A stretch of DNA of 64,000 nt from the NCBI RefSeq assembly GCF_000265425.1, contig NC_018014.1, positions 744,001 to 808,000 on the forward strand. Reading direction: 5' to 3'. Both the position numbers and the translations under genes were made by a program. The notes below the pieces were generated by a model that saw only the letters and a list, made by a program, of their open reading frames with translations, searched no databases and was not told the DNA's origin. Shown here one piece after another: positions 46,214 to 55,600 of the stretch. Origin of the DNA: Terriglobus roseus DSM 18391. GTDB lineage: Bacteria; Acidobacteriota; Terriglobia; Terriglobales; Acidobacteriaceae. How positions within the stretch are numbered: position 1 is the stretch's first letter; each line of letters starts with the position of its first letter.

Positions 46214-48949
46214 ATGGCATCCATGCCAGACAGCGTCACCCCCAGCCAACTCAACCTTGCACGCATTGCCCTCTGGCATCAGAACGGCGACGCCCTGCGC
46301 ACCATGGACGATGCCCGCACGTGGCTTGATGCCGCGGGCCTTGTGCCGTACTACCCGCACGCACAGTTCGCTGCATCGCCGCAGCCCAGCTTCGCCGAGG
46401 CCATCCTTGGCCGCCCTGAAAATGGATGGGTGCCAAAGACAGCTGGCAGCCCCAGCGAGGATGAGTCCTACGCGGTAGCCGTCGAAGATGAGGCGGATGA
46501 AGACTTCGAAGACGACGAAGAAGAAGAGGACGACGAAGAGTCCGAAGAAGACGAAGAAGAAGGCGAGGACGAGGAGTCGAAGGGCTGGACTCCGGAAGCC
46601 GCTGATCCCGAAGTCATGCTGACCACGGAAGATGAGATCGCCGAAGATGAGGGCGATGAGATCGCCGAGCAGGACCGCATCGACGCAGAGGGCAACCCGC
46701 TGCCGAACGATGCCGCTGCTGAGGAAGCAGCCGAACCGGAAGTCGATCCCATCAACGGCTTCTCCGCCGAAGAGAAAGAGACCGTCAGCCGCACACTTGC
46801 ACGCATGGTCGCCGAGGGTTCCGCCGTGCCGCTGAACCTGCTGGGTTCCACCACCGGCGAGCCGGACTATGTCTGCTCCTCGCAGGCATTCTCGTTTGTC
46901 TACACGCTCCGTGGCGATAAAAACTGGAAGCAGGAGCCCGCGCAGACCGGTTCCATGCGCGTTTCGCCGCTCGCTGTAAAGGTTTACGAAGTTCTCAAGG
47001 AGAAGGGCGCACTCGCGCCGCATGAGCTGACCCACGAGCTTGGGCAGGGCGTCAACGACGCCGCCATCCTGCGCGCCCTTAGCGAACTGTGGGCGATTCA
47101 GCGCGTGATCCCTGTTCCCGACCCAGACGGTGCACCCTCCAAGTGGGAGCTGATGAGCGGCCGCTTCGTCCGTCATCTCAAGGCCGGTGCCAACGCTGGT
47201 CAGCCCACGGCTCTCTCCGCGCTGCTGTCGCTCTACCTGTCGCAGGCCGTTGCTGCAACCAGCGATGAGATGGAGATCTTCCTCTCACCGCTGGCAGCGC
47301 GTTCGCGCGTTCGCGAAGTCGTTAGCGCTCTCGCATCTTCGCGCCAGCTTGAATCCACCGTCATCAACGGCAAGACGCTGCTGTACATCCCCGGCGCGCT
47401 CGATGTCCTGCCCGCAGATGCAACGGTCGCTCCGGCCTTTACGTCGGCGCCGCGTTCGCGTTACGAAGATGACGACCGCCGCCACATGATTGAAGAGCGC
47501 GCAGCGCGCTTTGCAGCAGAGGGTGGAGCGCCGGAAGAGCGTCATCCCGCACGCACCGGCAGCTATCCTGTGCGCCGTCCCGCCGCAGCAGGCGAACGTC
47601 CGGCACCGCGCCGCGAAGGTGGCTTCGGTGGTCCCCGTCGCGAGGGTGGTTTCGCTCCCCGTCGCGAAGGCGGCTTCGCACCGCAGCGTCGCACCGGTGG
47701 ATTTGCCGCCGGCGGCGATCGCGAGCGCCGTCCGTTTACGCGTCCTGACAACGCAGCCGCTCCGTCGGACAGCCAGCGCAACGAGTTTGCACGGCCCTGG
47801 GACCAGGATCGCAAGCCGTTCACGCCGCGTGAGGGTGGCGCGGAGCGTCGTCCCTTCACTCCGCGCGAAGGTGGCGAACGCCGTCCCTTCACACCGCGCG
47901 AAGGTGGTGAGCGTCGCCCATTCACGCCTCGTGAGGGTGGCAGCCGTCCCAGCTTCGGTGCACGTCCTTCCTTCGGCGATCGCAAGCCGTTCACGCCTCG
48001 CGAGGGTGGCGAGCGTCGTCCGTTCACTCCCCGCGAAGGCGGTGCAGAGCGCCGTCCCTTCACGCCTCGTGAGGGCGGTGAGCGTCGTCCGTTCACTCCT
48101 CGTGAGGGTGGCAGCCGTCCCAGCTTCGGTGCGCGTCCTTCGTTCGGAGATCGTAAGCCGTTCACGCCCCGCGAAGGTGGCGAGCGTCGTCCGTTCACTC
48201 CCCGTGAAGGTGGTGCAGAACGCCGTCCCTTCACGCCTCGTGAGGGCGGTGAGCGTCGTCCGTTCACTCCTCGTGAAGGTGGCAGCCGTCCCAGCTTCGG
48301 TGCACGTCCCTCCTTCGGCGATCGCAAGCCCTTCACACCGCGTGAAGGTGGCGAACGTCGTCCGTTTACGCCCCGCGAAGGTGGCGGTGATCGTAAGCCG
48401 TTCGCTCCCCGTGGCGACCGTCCGTTTACGCCGCGCGGTGACCGTCCCTTCACGCCACGTGAGGGTGGCGAGCGTCGTCCGTTCACGCCTCGCGAAGGCG
48501 GTGGCGATCGTAAGCCGTTCGCTCCTCGTGGAGATCGTCCGTTCACGCCGCGTGGTGATGGCGAACGTCGCCCCTTCACACCTCGTGAGGGCGGCAGCCG
48601 TCCCTTCACCCCACGTGAGGGCGGCAGCCGTCCCTTCACCCCACGTGAGGGTGGTAGCCGTCCCTTTACACCGCGCGAGGGTGGCAGCCGTCCCTTCACA
48701 CCTCGTGGTGATGGTCGTCCGTCCTTCGGTGACCGCAAGCCGTTCACGCCGCGTGGCGATGGTGAGCGTCGTCCTTTCACTCCGCGTGAGGGTGGCAGCC
48801 GGCCGTCGTCTGGCGACCGCAAGCCCTTCACACCTCGCGAAGGCGGCAGCCGCCCGTCGTTCGGCGGGCGCCCATCCTCTGGTCCGCGCAAGCCTGGTTT
48901 TGGTGGCAAGCCTTCCTTCGGCGGCGCACCCCGCCGCCGTCCGGAATAA
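46214..48949 (+). CDS. Large protein with acidic linker, winged-helix-like core and PFTPREGG repeat tail
   Basis: A 911-residue protein. Residues 1-75 and 185-400 are folded; the second part has helix-turn-helix-like stretches (V-Y-E-V-L-K-E-K-G-A-L-A-P-H-E-L, V-R-E-V-V-S-A-L-A-S-S-R-Q-L-E). These faintly recall winged-helix proteins of the YcaQ/AlkZ group; this is inference. Residues 81-180 are strongly acidic. Residues 460-911 are basic and disordered, with R-R-E-G-G-F units, then 22 copies of P-F-T-P-R-E-G-G plus R-G-D variants. Such RGG-rich tails bind RNA or drive condensates in other proteins. AAGGA precedes the ATG. Function unknown. Confidence 0.85.
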   Translation: MASMPDSVTPSQLNLARIALWHQNGDALRTMDDARTWLDAAGLVPYYPHAQFAASPQPSFAEAILGRPENGWVPKTAGSPSEDESYAVAVEDEADEDFEDDEEEEDDEESEEDEEEGEDEESKGWTPEAADPEVMLTTEDEIAEDEGDEIAEQDRIDAEGNPLPNDAAAEEAAEPEVDPINGFSAEEKETVSRTLARMVAEGSAVPLNLLGSTTGEPDYVCSSQAFSFVYTLRGDKNWKQEPAQTGSMRVSPLAVKVYEVLKEKGALAPHELTHELGQGVNDAAILRALSELWAIQRVIPVPDPDGAPSKWELMSGRFVRHLKAGANAGQPTALSALLSLYLSQAVAATSDEMEIFLSPLAARSRVREVVSALASSRQLESTVINGKTLLYIPGALDVLPADATVAPAFTSAPRSRYEDDDRRHMIEERAARFAAEGGAPEERHPARTGSYPVRRPAAAGERPAPRREGGFGGPRREGGFAPRREGGFAPQRRTGGFAAGGDRERRPFTRPDNAAAPSDSQRNEFARPWDQDRKPFTPREGGAERRPFTPREGGERRPFTPREGGERRPFTPREGGSRPSFGARPSFGDRKPFTPREGGERRPFTPREGGAERRPFTPREGGERRPFTPREGGSRPSFGARPSFGDRKPFTPREGGERRPFTPREGGAERRPFTPREGGERRPFTPREGGSRPSFGARPSFGDRKPFTPREGGERRPFTPREGGGDRKPFAPRGDRPFTPRGDRPFTPREGGERRPFTPREGGGDRKPFAPRGDRPFTPRGDGERRPFTPREGGSRPFTPREGGSRPFTPREGGSRPFTPREGGSRPFTPRGDGRPSFGDRKPFTPRGDGERRPFTPREGGSRPSSGDRKPFTPREGGSRPSFGGRPSSGPRKPGFGGKPSFGGAPRRRPE
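47807..48850 (+). repeat. 33-bp coding repeats with a 171-bp higher-order period
   Basis: Each E-R-R-P-F-T-P-R-E-G-G unit is 33 bases. The block that begins CAGCCGTCCCAGCTTC recurs at 47941, 48112 and 48283, exactly 171 bases apart (57 codons). Copies differ mostly at third codon positions, so the protein repeat is kept while the DNA drifts. The repeats also keep other frames open, which explains long overlapping ORFs on both strands. Confidence 0.9.
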
Positions 48950-48976
48950 CGATCGGCGTCACAATCGGAAAAGAAG

Positions 48977-49003
48977 AGGCCTCCCATCGCGGGAGGCCTT
49001 TTC
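48977..49003 (+). terminator. Rho-independent terminator of the PFTPREGG gene
   Basis: AGGCCTCCC pairs with GGGAGGCCT around ATCGC, followed by TTT. It lies 27 bases after the stop. Confidence 0.82.
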
Positions 49004-49067
49004 CATGTGCGCCAATCCGTCGATCCGCAACCATGGCAAGCGCCGGTTTACGGCAGAATAGAAAGTG

Positions 49068-49775
49068 ATGACTTACTCAGAGAACAGTGGGAACGGCTTA
49101 AGCCGGCAGGGAACGGTCGTGGCAATCGACGGGCCGGCAGGCGCCGGTAAAAGCACGGTCGCATCGCATCTCGCGAAACGCTTTGGCCTGTTGAATCTTG
49201 AGACTGGTGCCATGTACCGTGCGCTGGCTCTGAAGGCGCTGCACAGCGGTACAGCTGTCGATGACGGGGACGCTGTGCTCCTGCTGACGCGCTCAACGCA
49301 CATCACGCTCGAGCCCGGGGATGGCGGCAATCGCGTGCTGCTGGATGGTCTCGAAGTGACCAGCGATCTGCGTAATCCCGAGGTTACAGCGGCAGCGTCG
49401 CGCGTCTCCGTTCATGGCCCGGTTCGGGAGTGGATGGTCGCGGCGCAGCGAGCACTGGGCTTGGCCGCACCCTCTGGCGTGGTCATGGAAGGTCGTGACA
49501 TCGGCACGGTCGTCTTTCCGCAGGCGCCGGTCAAAATCTTCCTCGATGCCAGCGTCGAGGCTCGCGGCGATCGGCGCTTCGCACAGCAACCCGCCGCGGC
49601 CGAGAACAAAGAAACGCTCCTGCGAGAGATGCGCGACCGCGACTCGCGCGACCGTTCTCGCGAACAGAGTCCGCTCAAACCGGCTGACGACGCCGTCATC
49701 CTCGATACGACCGGCCTGTCGCTCGATCAAGTATTGGAACGCACCGAGGCGCTGGTAGCGGCACGGCTCTCATAA
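49068..49775 (+). CDS. cmk: Cytidylate kinase
   Basis: A 235-residue NMP kinase that phosphorylates CMP and dCMP. The P-loop is I-D-G-P-A-G-A-G-K-S-T near residue 16, the CMP-binding segment is L-E-T-G-A-M-Y-R-A, and G-R-D-I-G-T-V-V-F-P is the family signature. R-D-x-R-D-R-S-R-E and P-L-K-P-A-D-D-A follow. A GTG one codon earlier is also possible. Usually followed by rpsA, which is absent here. Confidence 0.96.
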   Translation: MTYSENSGNGLSRQGTVVAIDGPAGAGKSTVASHLAKRFGLLNLETGAMYRALALKALHSGTAVDDGDAVLLLTRSTHITLEPGDGGNRVLLDGLEVTSDLRNPEVTAAASRVSVHGPVREWMVAAQRALGLAAPSGVVMEGRDIGTVVFPQAPVKIFLDASVEARGDRRFAQQPAAAENKETLLREMRDRDSRDRSREQSPLKPADDAVILDTTGLSLDQVLERTEALVAARLS

Positions 49776-49809
49776 CACCAAAATCCGCAGGATGCGCATC
49801 AACATGCGA

Positions 49810-49837
49810 TTGCGATCCACAACTTTCGTGCTAGTCT
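49810..49837 (+). promoter_or_regulatory. Candidate promoter of the cold-shock gene
   Basis: TTGCGA and TAGTCT are separated by 16 bases, about 100 bases before the start codon, leaving room for a long leader. Weak match; not unique. Confidence 0.35.
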
Positions 49838-49858
49838 ATGCGCATCGTTTGAGACAAA

Positions 49859-49927
49859 TTGGTCCTCGCCGCCCTCTGCGGCGCTGAACCCTTGTATTCA
49901 ACGGCAGACTCGACAGAAGAGGACCGG
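49859..49927 (+). promoter_or_regulatory. Possible RNA thermosensor in the cold-shock leader
   Basis: GGTCCTC (49861-49867) is an exact complement of GAGGACC (49919-49925), which contains the GAGG ribosome-binding core 13 bases before the ATG. Two U-G pairs can extend it. A hairpin GCCGC/GCGGC (49868-49882) lies inside. Such a fold would hide the ribosome site, as in cspA-type leaders that refold with temperature. Confidence 0.5.
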
Positions 49928-49935
49928 AAACTTTT

Positions 49936-50136
49936 ATGGAACAGGGCACAGTGAAGTGGTTCAACGACGCAAAGGGATTCGGGTTCGTCAGCCGTGAGAA
50001 TGGCGAGGACGTCTTTGTGCACTACTCGGCGATCAACACCACAGGCTTCAAAAGCCTGCAGGAAGGCCAGGCCGTGCAGTTCAACGTGGTGAAGGGCCCC
50101 AAGGGCTGGCAGGCTTCGGACGTTCAGCCGCTGTAA
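49936..50136 (+). CDS. CspA-family cold-shock protein
   Basis: A 66-residue single cold-shock domain. It has [12 protein letters not shown] with the RNP1 motif and V-F-V-H-Y-S-A-I as RNP2, the standard nucleic-acid-binding surface. It acts as an RNA chaperone. It has its own long leader and its own terminator, so it is monocistronic. Confidence 0.97.
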   Translation: MEQGTVKWFNDAKGFGFVSRENGEDVFVHYSAINTTGFKSLQEGQAVQFNVVKGPKGWQASDVQPL

Positions 50137-50174
50137 TTTCCCCGCGCACGACAATTCAGTCAAGGACGAAAAGA

Positions 50175-50207
50175 AGAGGGCAGCTCCATTCGGAGCTGCC
50201 CTCTTTC
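50175..50207. terminator. Strong terminator between the cold-shock and ferritin-like genes
   Basis: AGAGGGCAGCTCC pairs with GGAGCTGCCCTCT around ATTC, a 13-bp stem with T and A runs on either side. Confidence 0.88.
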
Positions 50208-50223
50208 GACGACGGGTACTTAA

Positions 50224-51249
50224 TTAGCTGATGTTGCCGTTCAGTCCGTTCGGGAAGAAGCCACCCTTGGTGGGCGCTCCCGTGGCGGCGTAAACAATGT
50301 TCAGCACCTGGCGCGGCGTGCGGCCAAATCCGATGTAGTTTGCATCCGCATTCACGATCGTGGATGAGGTGAGGTTGGCGGTCGCCGTATTCAGTGCCAC
50401 CTGCTTGGTGGTGATGCCCACGTCGTCCGAAGACGTTGTGCCACCGGTGCCGTCGAACGTGGCGCGTGCGCCGGCAATCTGCGAAGCATACGCTGCCGCG
50501 CCCTTGCGGGTCTCGCCCGGGATCGTGATGTAGCCCTGGTCGATGCCATACAGGGTGGAGCGGATCAAGCCTGCGTGATAGGCCTCGACAGCGTGGATGG
50601 CTGCTGCCGGGGTCAGGTAGCTTTTCGTGTCGGTGATCAGACCCGCAGCGCCGTGGTATGCCGTAACGCCCACATCTTCAAAGATGAACGCGCCGAGCAG
50701 GAAGTTAAGGTCGTTCGCGAAAGGATCGTAGTTCGAAATGGCCGGGTTCAGCAGGCTGCCAAGTGAATAGAAGCTGTTGAGCAGGTCCATCGTGGGCTGT
50801 GCGACTGCATTCGAACCAAGTACGCCGCGCAGGAAGTTCACGTGGCGACGCTCTTCAAGAGCGGTTTCGAACGCATAAGCTGCGACAAAAGCGCTGGTGA
50901 AAGGAACGGGTGCAATGGCGTTCGAAGCGGTGCCGGATGCGTTGGCCTTGGTGACGACCGTGGTTGAGGTGCTGCCGCCGGTCGCAGTACCTGCGCCCGT
51001 GGCGATCGCGCTGCCCTTGGTCGACTTGTCGGCGTACACGCCTTCGGTTGCCAGCGTGTAGAACTGTGCCTCAAGGTACTCCAGGTTCAGTGCGAAGTTC
51101 AGGATGTCGTTGTCGGTGGGTGCGGCTGGGATCGCGGCCTTTGCCACGCCCGGCGCGAGCGCCAGTGCGGCAAGTGCTCCGCCACCCATCAGCAGGGCCC
51201 GGCGGCTGGCGATAATTGCATCTACTTTTTGTGTTTCAAGCGTTGCCAT
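50224..51249 (-). CDS. Tat-exported ferritin-like domain protein
   Basis: A 341-residue protein. A twin-arginine signal is likely: A-S-R-R-A-L-L-M-G-G-G-A-L-A-A-L-A. The ferritin-like helices show D-I-L-N-F-A-L-N-L-E-Y-L-E-A-Q-F-Y, E-T-A-L-E-E-R-R-H-V-N-F-L and the V-E-A-Y-H-A-G-L-I-R-S-T-L helix with Glu/His ligands. Export by Tat would let it fold with metal in the cytoplasm. It resembles desiccation-related ferritin_2 proteins. A second, lipidated paralogue lies 21 bases upstream, probably same transcript. Confidence 0.87.
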   Translation of the reverse strand: MATLETQKVDAIIASRRALLMGGGALAALALAPGVAKAAIPAAPTDNDILNFALNLEYLEAQFYTLATEGVYADKSTKGSAIATGAGTATGGSTSTTVVTKANASGTASNAIAPVPFTSAFVAAYAFETALEERRHVNFLRGVLGSNAVAQPTMDLLNSFYSLGSLLNPAISNYDPFANDLNFLLGAFIFEDVGVTAYHGAAGLITDTKSYLTPAAAIHAVEAYHAGLIRSTLYGIDQGYITIPGETRKGAAAYASQIAGARATFDGTGGTTSSDDVGITTKQVALNTATANLTSSTIVNADANYIGFGRTPRQVLNIVYAATGAPTKGGFFPNGLNGNIS

Positions 51250-51270
51250 GTGTCTTCTCCGGGTGGCCGA

Positions 51271-52257
51271 TTAGGCGGTGGGTGTTTTGATGGTGCCGTT
51301 CATGCCGGCTGGGAAGAATCCACCGCTGGCCGTTAGGGTGCCGGGCGCGGTCGCATACACAATGTGCAGAACCTGGCTCGTGGTGCGCGCAAAAGCGAGC
51401 GAGTTGGTCGAGTCAGCTGCAACGATGGTTGCCGGAGTCACATTCGTGACAGGACCATTCAATGCAACTGCAGCCGTTGCCGAACCCGCCGAAAGCGGCG
51501 TCTCGTAGGTGGTCGAACCGGATCCGCCCAACTGTCCGCGCAGAGTCACAACCTTGTTGAAGGTGGCTACCAGGTTGTTCGCAGTCGTGTTGTTGTAAGC
51601 AATAAGGCTACGCACAGTGGCTGCGTGATATGCCTCTGTGGCCTGAATACCGGCAGCCGCCGAAAGCACGGTCTTGCTGGTGAGCAATGCCGCAGCGCCC
51701 GTGTAAGCCGTTACGCCAACGTCTTCGAATACCGCAGCGCCAAGCAGGAAGCTGTTCTGGTCGGCAAAGGGGTTGAAGCTGGAGCCAATGCCGGCAGCCG
51801 ACGCGAGTGCGTTAAATGCGTTCGTAAAGTCGATCGCAGGAGCTGCAACAACGGTGCCTCCGAGTGAGCTGATCGTTGCGCGGATCGCACGTACGTGAGC
51901 AAGCTCCGAAGCCGCGAGTTCCACGGCAAGCTGCTGGATGAACGGGGTCGCAAAGGTGACCTTGGTGCCACCGGTAACAGTGCCGCCACCATCCGTCGAG
52001 GCAATGCCAGCGCCAGTAACGGCACGCAGATAGAACTCAGCTTCCAGATACTCAAGGTTCAGAGCGAAATTCAAAATGTCTGAGTCAGTCAAAGTAACTG
52101 CAGGCGTGGTGGTCGGTGGTGTGGTGGTGCCTGTGCCGGTATTGGCGGAATCACTGCCGCAGCCCGCAAGGGCGGCAACGGTTGCGGTACCGGCACCGGC
52201 GATGAAGCCTCGCCGGGACAGACCCATTCGTGCAATTTTGCTTAGTGTCTCTTCCAC
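51271..52257 (-). CDS. Tat-exported ferritin-like lipoprotein
   Basis: A 328-residue paralogue of the previous protein. The signal is L-S-R-R-G-F-I-A-G-A-G-T-A-T-V-A-A-L-A-G-C, a twin-arginine motif ending in a lipobox Cys. A Thr/Pro linker (residues 38-55) precedes the ferritin-like fold, with D-I-L-N-F-A-L-N-L-E-Y-L-E-A-E-F-Y, E-L-A-H-V-R-A-I-R and T-E-A-Y-H-A-A-T-V-R-S. The two share the same C-terminal motif F-F-P-N/A-G-L/M-N-G, suggesting a tandem duplication with one member anchored. Promoter probably in the gap upstream. Confidence 0.88.
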   Translation of the reverse strand: MEETLSKIARMGLSRRGFIAGAGTATVAALAGCGSDSANTGTGTTTPPTTTPAVTLTDSDILNFALNLEYLEAEFYLRAVTGAGIASTDGGGTVTGGTKVTFATPFIQQLAVELAASELAHVRAIRATISSLGGTVVAAPAIDFTNAFNALASAAGIGSSFNPFADQNSFLLGAAVFEDVGVTAYTGAAALLTSKTVLSAAAGIQATEAYHAATVRSLIAYNNTTANNLVATFNKVVTLRGQLGGSGSTTYETPLSAGSATAAVALNGPVTNVTPATIVAADSTNSLAFARTTSQVLHIVYATAPGTLTASGGFFPAGMNGTIKTPTA

Positions 52258-52614
52258 TGTGTATCTCCCTATAGACCGTGCGCGTGCTACTTGACTAACG
52301 AAGGATGGAAGCTGTCGGATTGCCAGCTACCGAGAAAGAGAGTGCAAATCTTCGCGGGCAGTTGTCAGGGAGTGCGCCATTTCAGTAAGGGGTTGGGATA
52401 GCGCAAACATGGTTTGAAGTAATAACAGTCACAAACGGCTCACAAGCCGGGTTCGGCTATAAGCCCGGATTGAGGGTTTATAAAAAGATTTGAAGTGGCA
52501 GTGAATTGCAGGGTGCGAGGAGGCCAAGTGCGGGATCTGCTTCGTCGCAAAAACCGGTGTTTGCGTGAGCGCAGGTTTAGGTTGCCCGTCAGTATCTGGG
52601 AAGTTAGCGAGGAC
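52258..52614. other. Gap upstream of the ferritin-like pair
   Basis: 357 bases without a supported gene. It should hold the promoter for the ferritin-like pair and the 3' end of the collagen-like gene transcript. Symmetry CCGGGTTCGGCTATAAGCCCGG (52447-52468) is present but lacks a T tract. No promoter could be chosen with confidence. Confidence 0.45.
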
Positions 52615-55600
52615 TTAGCTACATAAAAATTGTGTGTACAGATAAGTAGTGACGGTACTCGTCGTAGTTATCCCAAAAGATACGAAGTTACTTGCACCAA
52701 GAGTCCCGGGTCCATTGCAGGTGGTCGCTGCACTTGCCTTCGCCGTACACCTGGATACGGAGACCATGTTGCCGGGTGTCCCAGTGTGGATATCAAACAG
52801 GACATCGACGGCAGAAGCGTTATGGACAAGAACCGAATTTAACTTGCACGTGGCAGGAAGGTAAGCCAGCAAGGAATTCACATCCGTGGCATTTCTCCCA
52901 TCTACAAGGGGACTGTAAACCTGTGCACCCTGCGACGCGGCTGCAACCGTGTGGACCGTGGTGTACACACCACTCGTCGACGAACCGCCGCTGCCAGCCG
53001 CACCCTGCGGTATCGAAAACTCAAGTTGCAATGCCGTCGCCGTCCCCACATTGCTGACACTCGCAGCAGACCCAGCCGCAAGCGTATGGGTCGCGCCGAT
53101 CGCGACCGTCGGTGCGCTGCCAGCGGCACCCGCCGGGCCTGCAGGTCCCTGCGGCCCTGCAGCGCCTGCCGCCCCCTGTGAAGCCAGCAGCGTCCAGGCA
53201 CCCGCGCTGCCCGCATCCCCCACGGGATGCACCCCGGTACTCGCTGTCTGCGCAACATAAGACGAGCCGTTATAACTGACCGCGTTCGTCGCAGCGTAGG
53301 CCACGACCGCATCCCACGCTCCCAGAAACGTCAGCCCCTGCGGCCCAGCCGCTCCCGTGGCGCCGCGTGGCAGTGTGAAGTTCAAGACCGCTGCATTCTG
53401 CGTCCCGCTGTTCGTGACACCCGCAGTCGCTCCGCCCGTCACCGTTCCGATGCTCACGGTCGCCGCACCCGGCGCACCCTCTGAGGCCAGCAGGTTCCAC
53501 TCACCGCTGTTATTCATCACGGAGGCGAGCGGGTCGGCCAGGTTCCCCGGCACACGTGATACATACGAAGAGCCGGCGCGATACACCACATCGTTCTTCG
53601 CATATCCGGTTCCGCTCGCCCAAGTGCCCTGATAGTTCAAGCCCGGCGCTCCGGTCGCTCCGGTCGCGCCCTGCGGCAGAATGAAGTTCAGGGAGGCGGC
53701 ATTCGCTGTGCCGACGTTCTGCACGCTGGCTGCTGTACCTGCTGTTCCAGTACTTACTGTGCCAATGGCAATCGTTGCTGCAGCGCCATCAGCGCCCGCT
53801 GCACCGTTGCGCCCATCAGCGCCGGCAAGGCCTCTCGCACCTGCGGCAGCCATTAAAGACCACATCGGTGCGGTGCCAGGCGTAACGCCGACGTTCGCAC
53901 TCGATAGCGAAACGTAGCTCGCACCGTTGTACGCAACCGCGTCGCCCGTAACGTAGCCCATGGCGGCATCCCAAGACCCCAGCCAGCGTAGACCAGCCGC
54001 ACCGGTTGCGCCTACCGGTCCTGTAGCGCCTGTTGCACCGGTAACCCCGGCGACGCCTTGCGGACCTTGCGGACCGGCCGCTCCCGTATCGCCTTGCTGC
54101 GCCAGCAGCGACCACAGCGGATCCAGACCCGGCGCGTTACCGTTGATCGCCCCCATAGCGATGTAAGCCGAACCGCGATAGAAGACCGCATCGCCCGTCA
54201 CATAGCTCGCACGATTCGACCACGCTCCCAGGAAGCGGATAGGCTGGCCCTGCGGTCCGGTAGGCCCGGTCAATCCCTGTGGTCCAACCGGCCCAACCGG
54301 GCCTGCAACGCCCGCTGGGCCAGCGGGCCCGATCGCACCCAGTCCGCCCGGAGCAGCGATCTGCTGCCACCAGACCGGCGACCCCCCCGGCAGGTTGCCA
54401 TGGTTCATAGCCTGCAGCGAGATCCACGCCCCACCCCCGGACGTCACCGCATCATGCAAACCGTAGTTCTGCGTGCTGTCGTAGACACCCAGGAACTGCA
54501 TCCCCGGCAGACCCTGCGGCCCAGTGGCGCCCACGTCGCCCGGAATGCCCTGCGGTCCCTGTGGTCCCACAACACCCTGAGGCCCCTGCAATCCCGCCGC
54601 GCCCTGCAGTCCCTGCGCCCCGGTTGCGCCCATCGCTGCCAGCAGCGTCCAGTCCGCCGGCGATGATTCCGGCGTGTTGCCGTGATTCTTGTCATGCAGC
54701 GACAGCCATGTCTGTCCCTCCCACGCCACCGCGTCATGCGTCGCGTAATTGGTTCCGGAGTCGTAAGCTCCCTGCCAGATCAGCCCCACCGGCCCGGGAT
54801 CCCCCTTCAGTCCAGAAGGTCCCACATCGCCTCGCGCTCCCTGCGCACCGTCACGCCCCGCCACTCCCTGCGGCCCAGTGGAACCAACCGGTCCGGTGGG
54901 CCCCTGCGGTCCAACGAGTCCCTGTGTTCCCGGCAAGCCCTGGGGACCGGCCGGCCCCTGCGGCCCCATGGCACCCGTCCCGCCGGTCAGTCCTTGTGCG
55001 GCAATCGTGCCCCAGTGAGCAGGCGAAGCATCCGGAGTGTTGCCAGCATTCCCATCCACCAGCGACGCCCACGACCCTCCCTGCCACACCACCACGTCTC
55101 CCGTGGCATAGTTCGCAACGGAGTCGTAGGCACCCCGGTAGACGAATCCCGGACGCCCCGTCGCGCCGATAGTCCCAGGGACGCCCCGCGGGCCGGTATC
55201 GCCCACCGCACCGCGCTCCCCCTGTGGACCCTGCGCCCCGGTTGCGCCCGGCGCGCCCGGCGGTCCGGTCAGACCAACGGCTGCCGGCACCAGCGTCGCC
55301 CATTCACTGGGAGTGGTATCCGGAGTGTTGCCATGGTTGCCGTCATGCAGGCTGACCCATGCTGCGCTCTGCCAGGTCACCACCTGGTTCGCCACATAGT
55401 TTGTCGTGGACGCAAAGTCGCCGGCGAAGAGAAGGCCATTGAGGCTCGTGGGTGTCCCACCGTCAGCCGCTGGCACGAGCACTCCCCAGGCAGTCGAACC
55501 GCCGGACGGTGTAGCTCCAGAGTTTCCCGACAAGGAAGAGACCCAGGCCGCGCCCTCAAAGGTGACCACATCATTCAGTCCATAAGAAGTAGCGACGGCC

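Noticed and set aside
47563-48987. 474-residue open frame on the minus strand across the same repeats
   Set aside because: A composition artefact of GC-rich, stop-free repeats; starts and codon use do not fit.
47490-49061. Long second plus-strand frame (523 residues) across the PFTPREGG gene
   Set aside because: Its Val/Arg/Ser repeats come from reading 33-base repeats one frame over; no ribosome site and no family.
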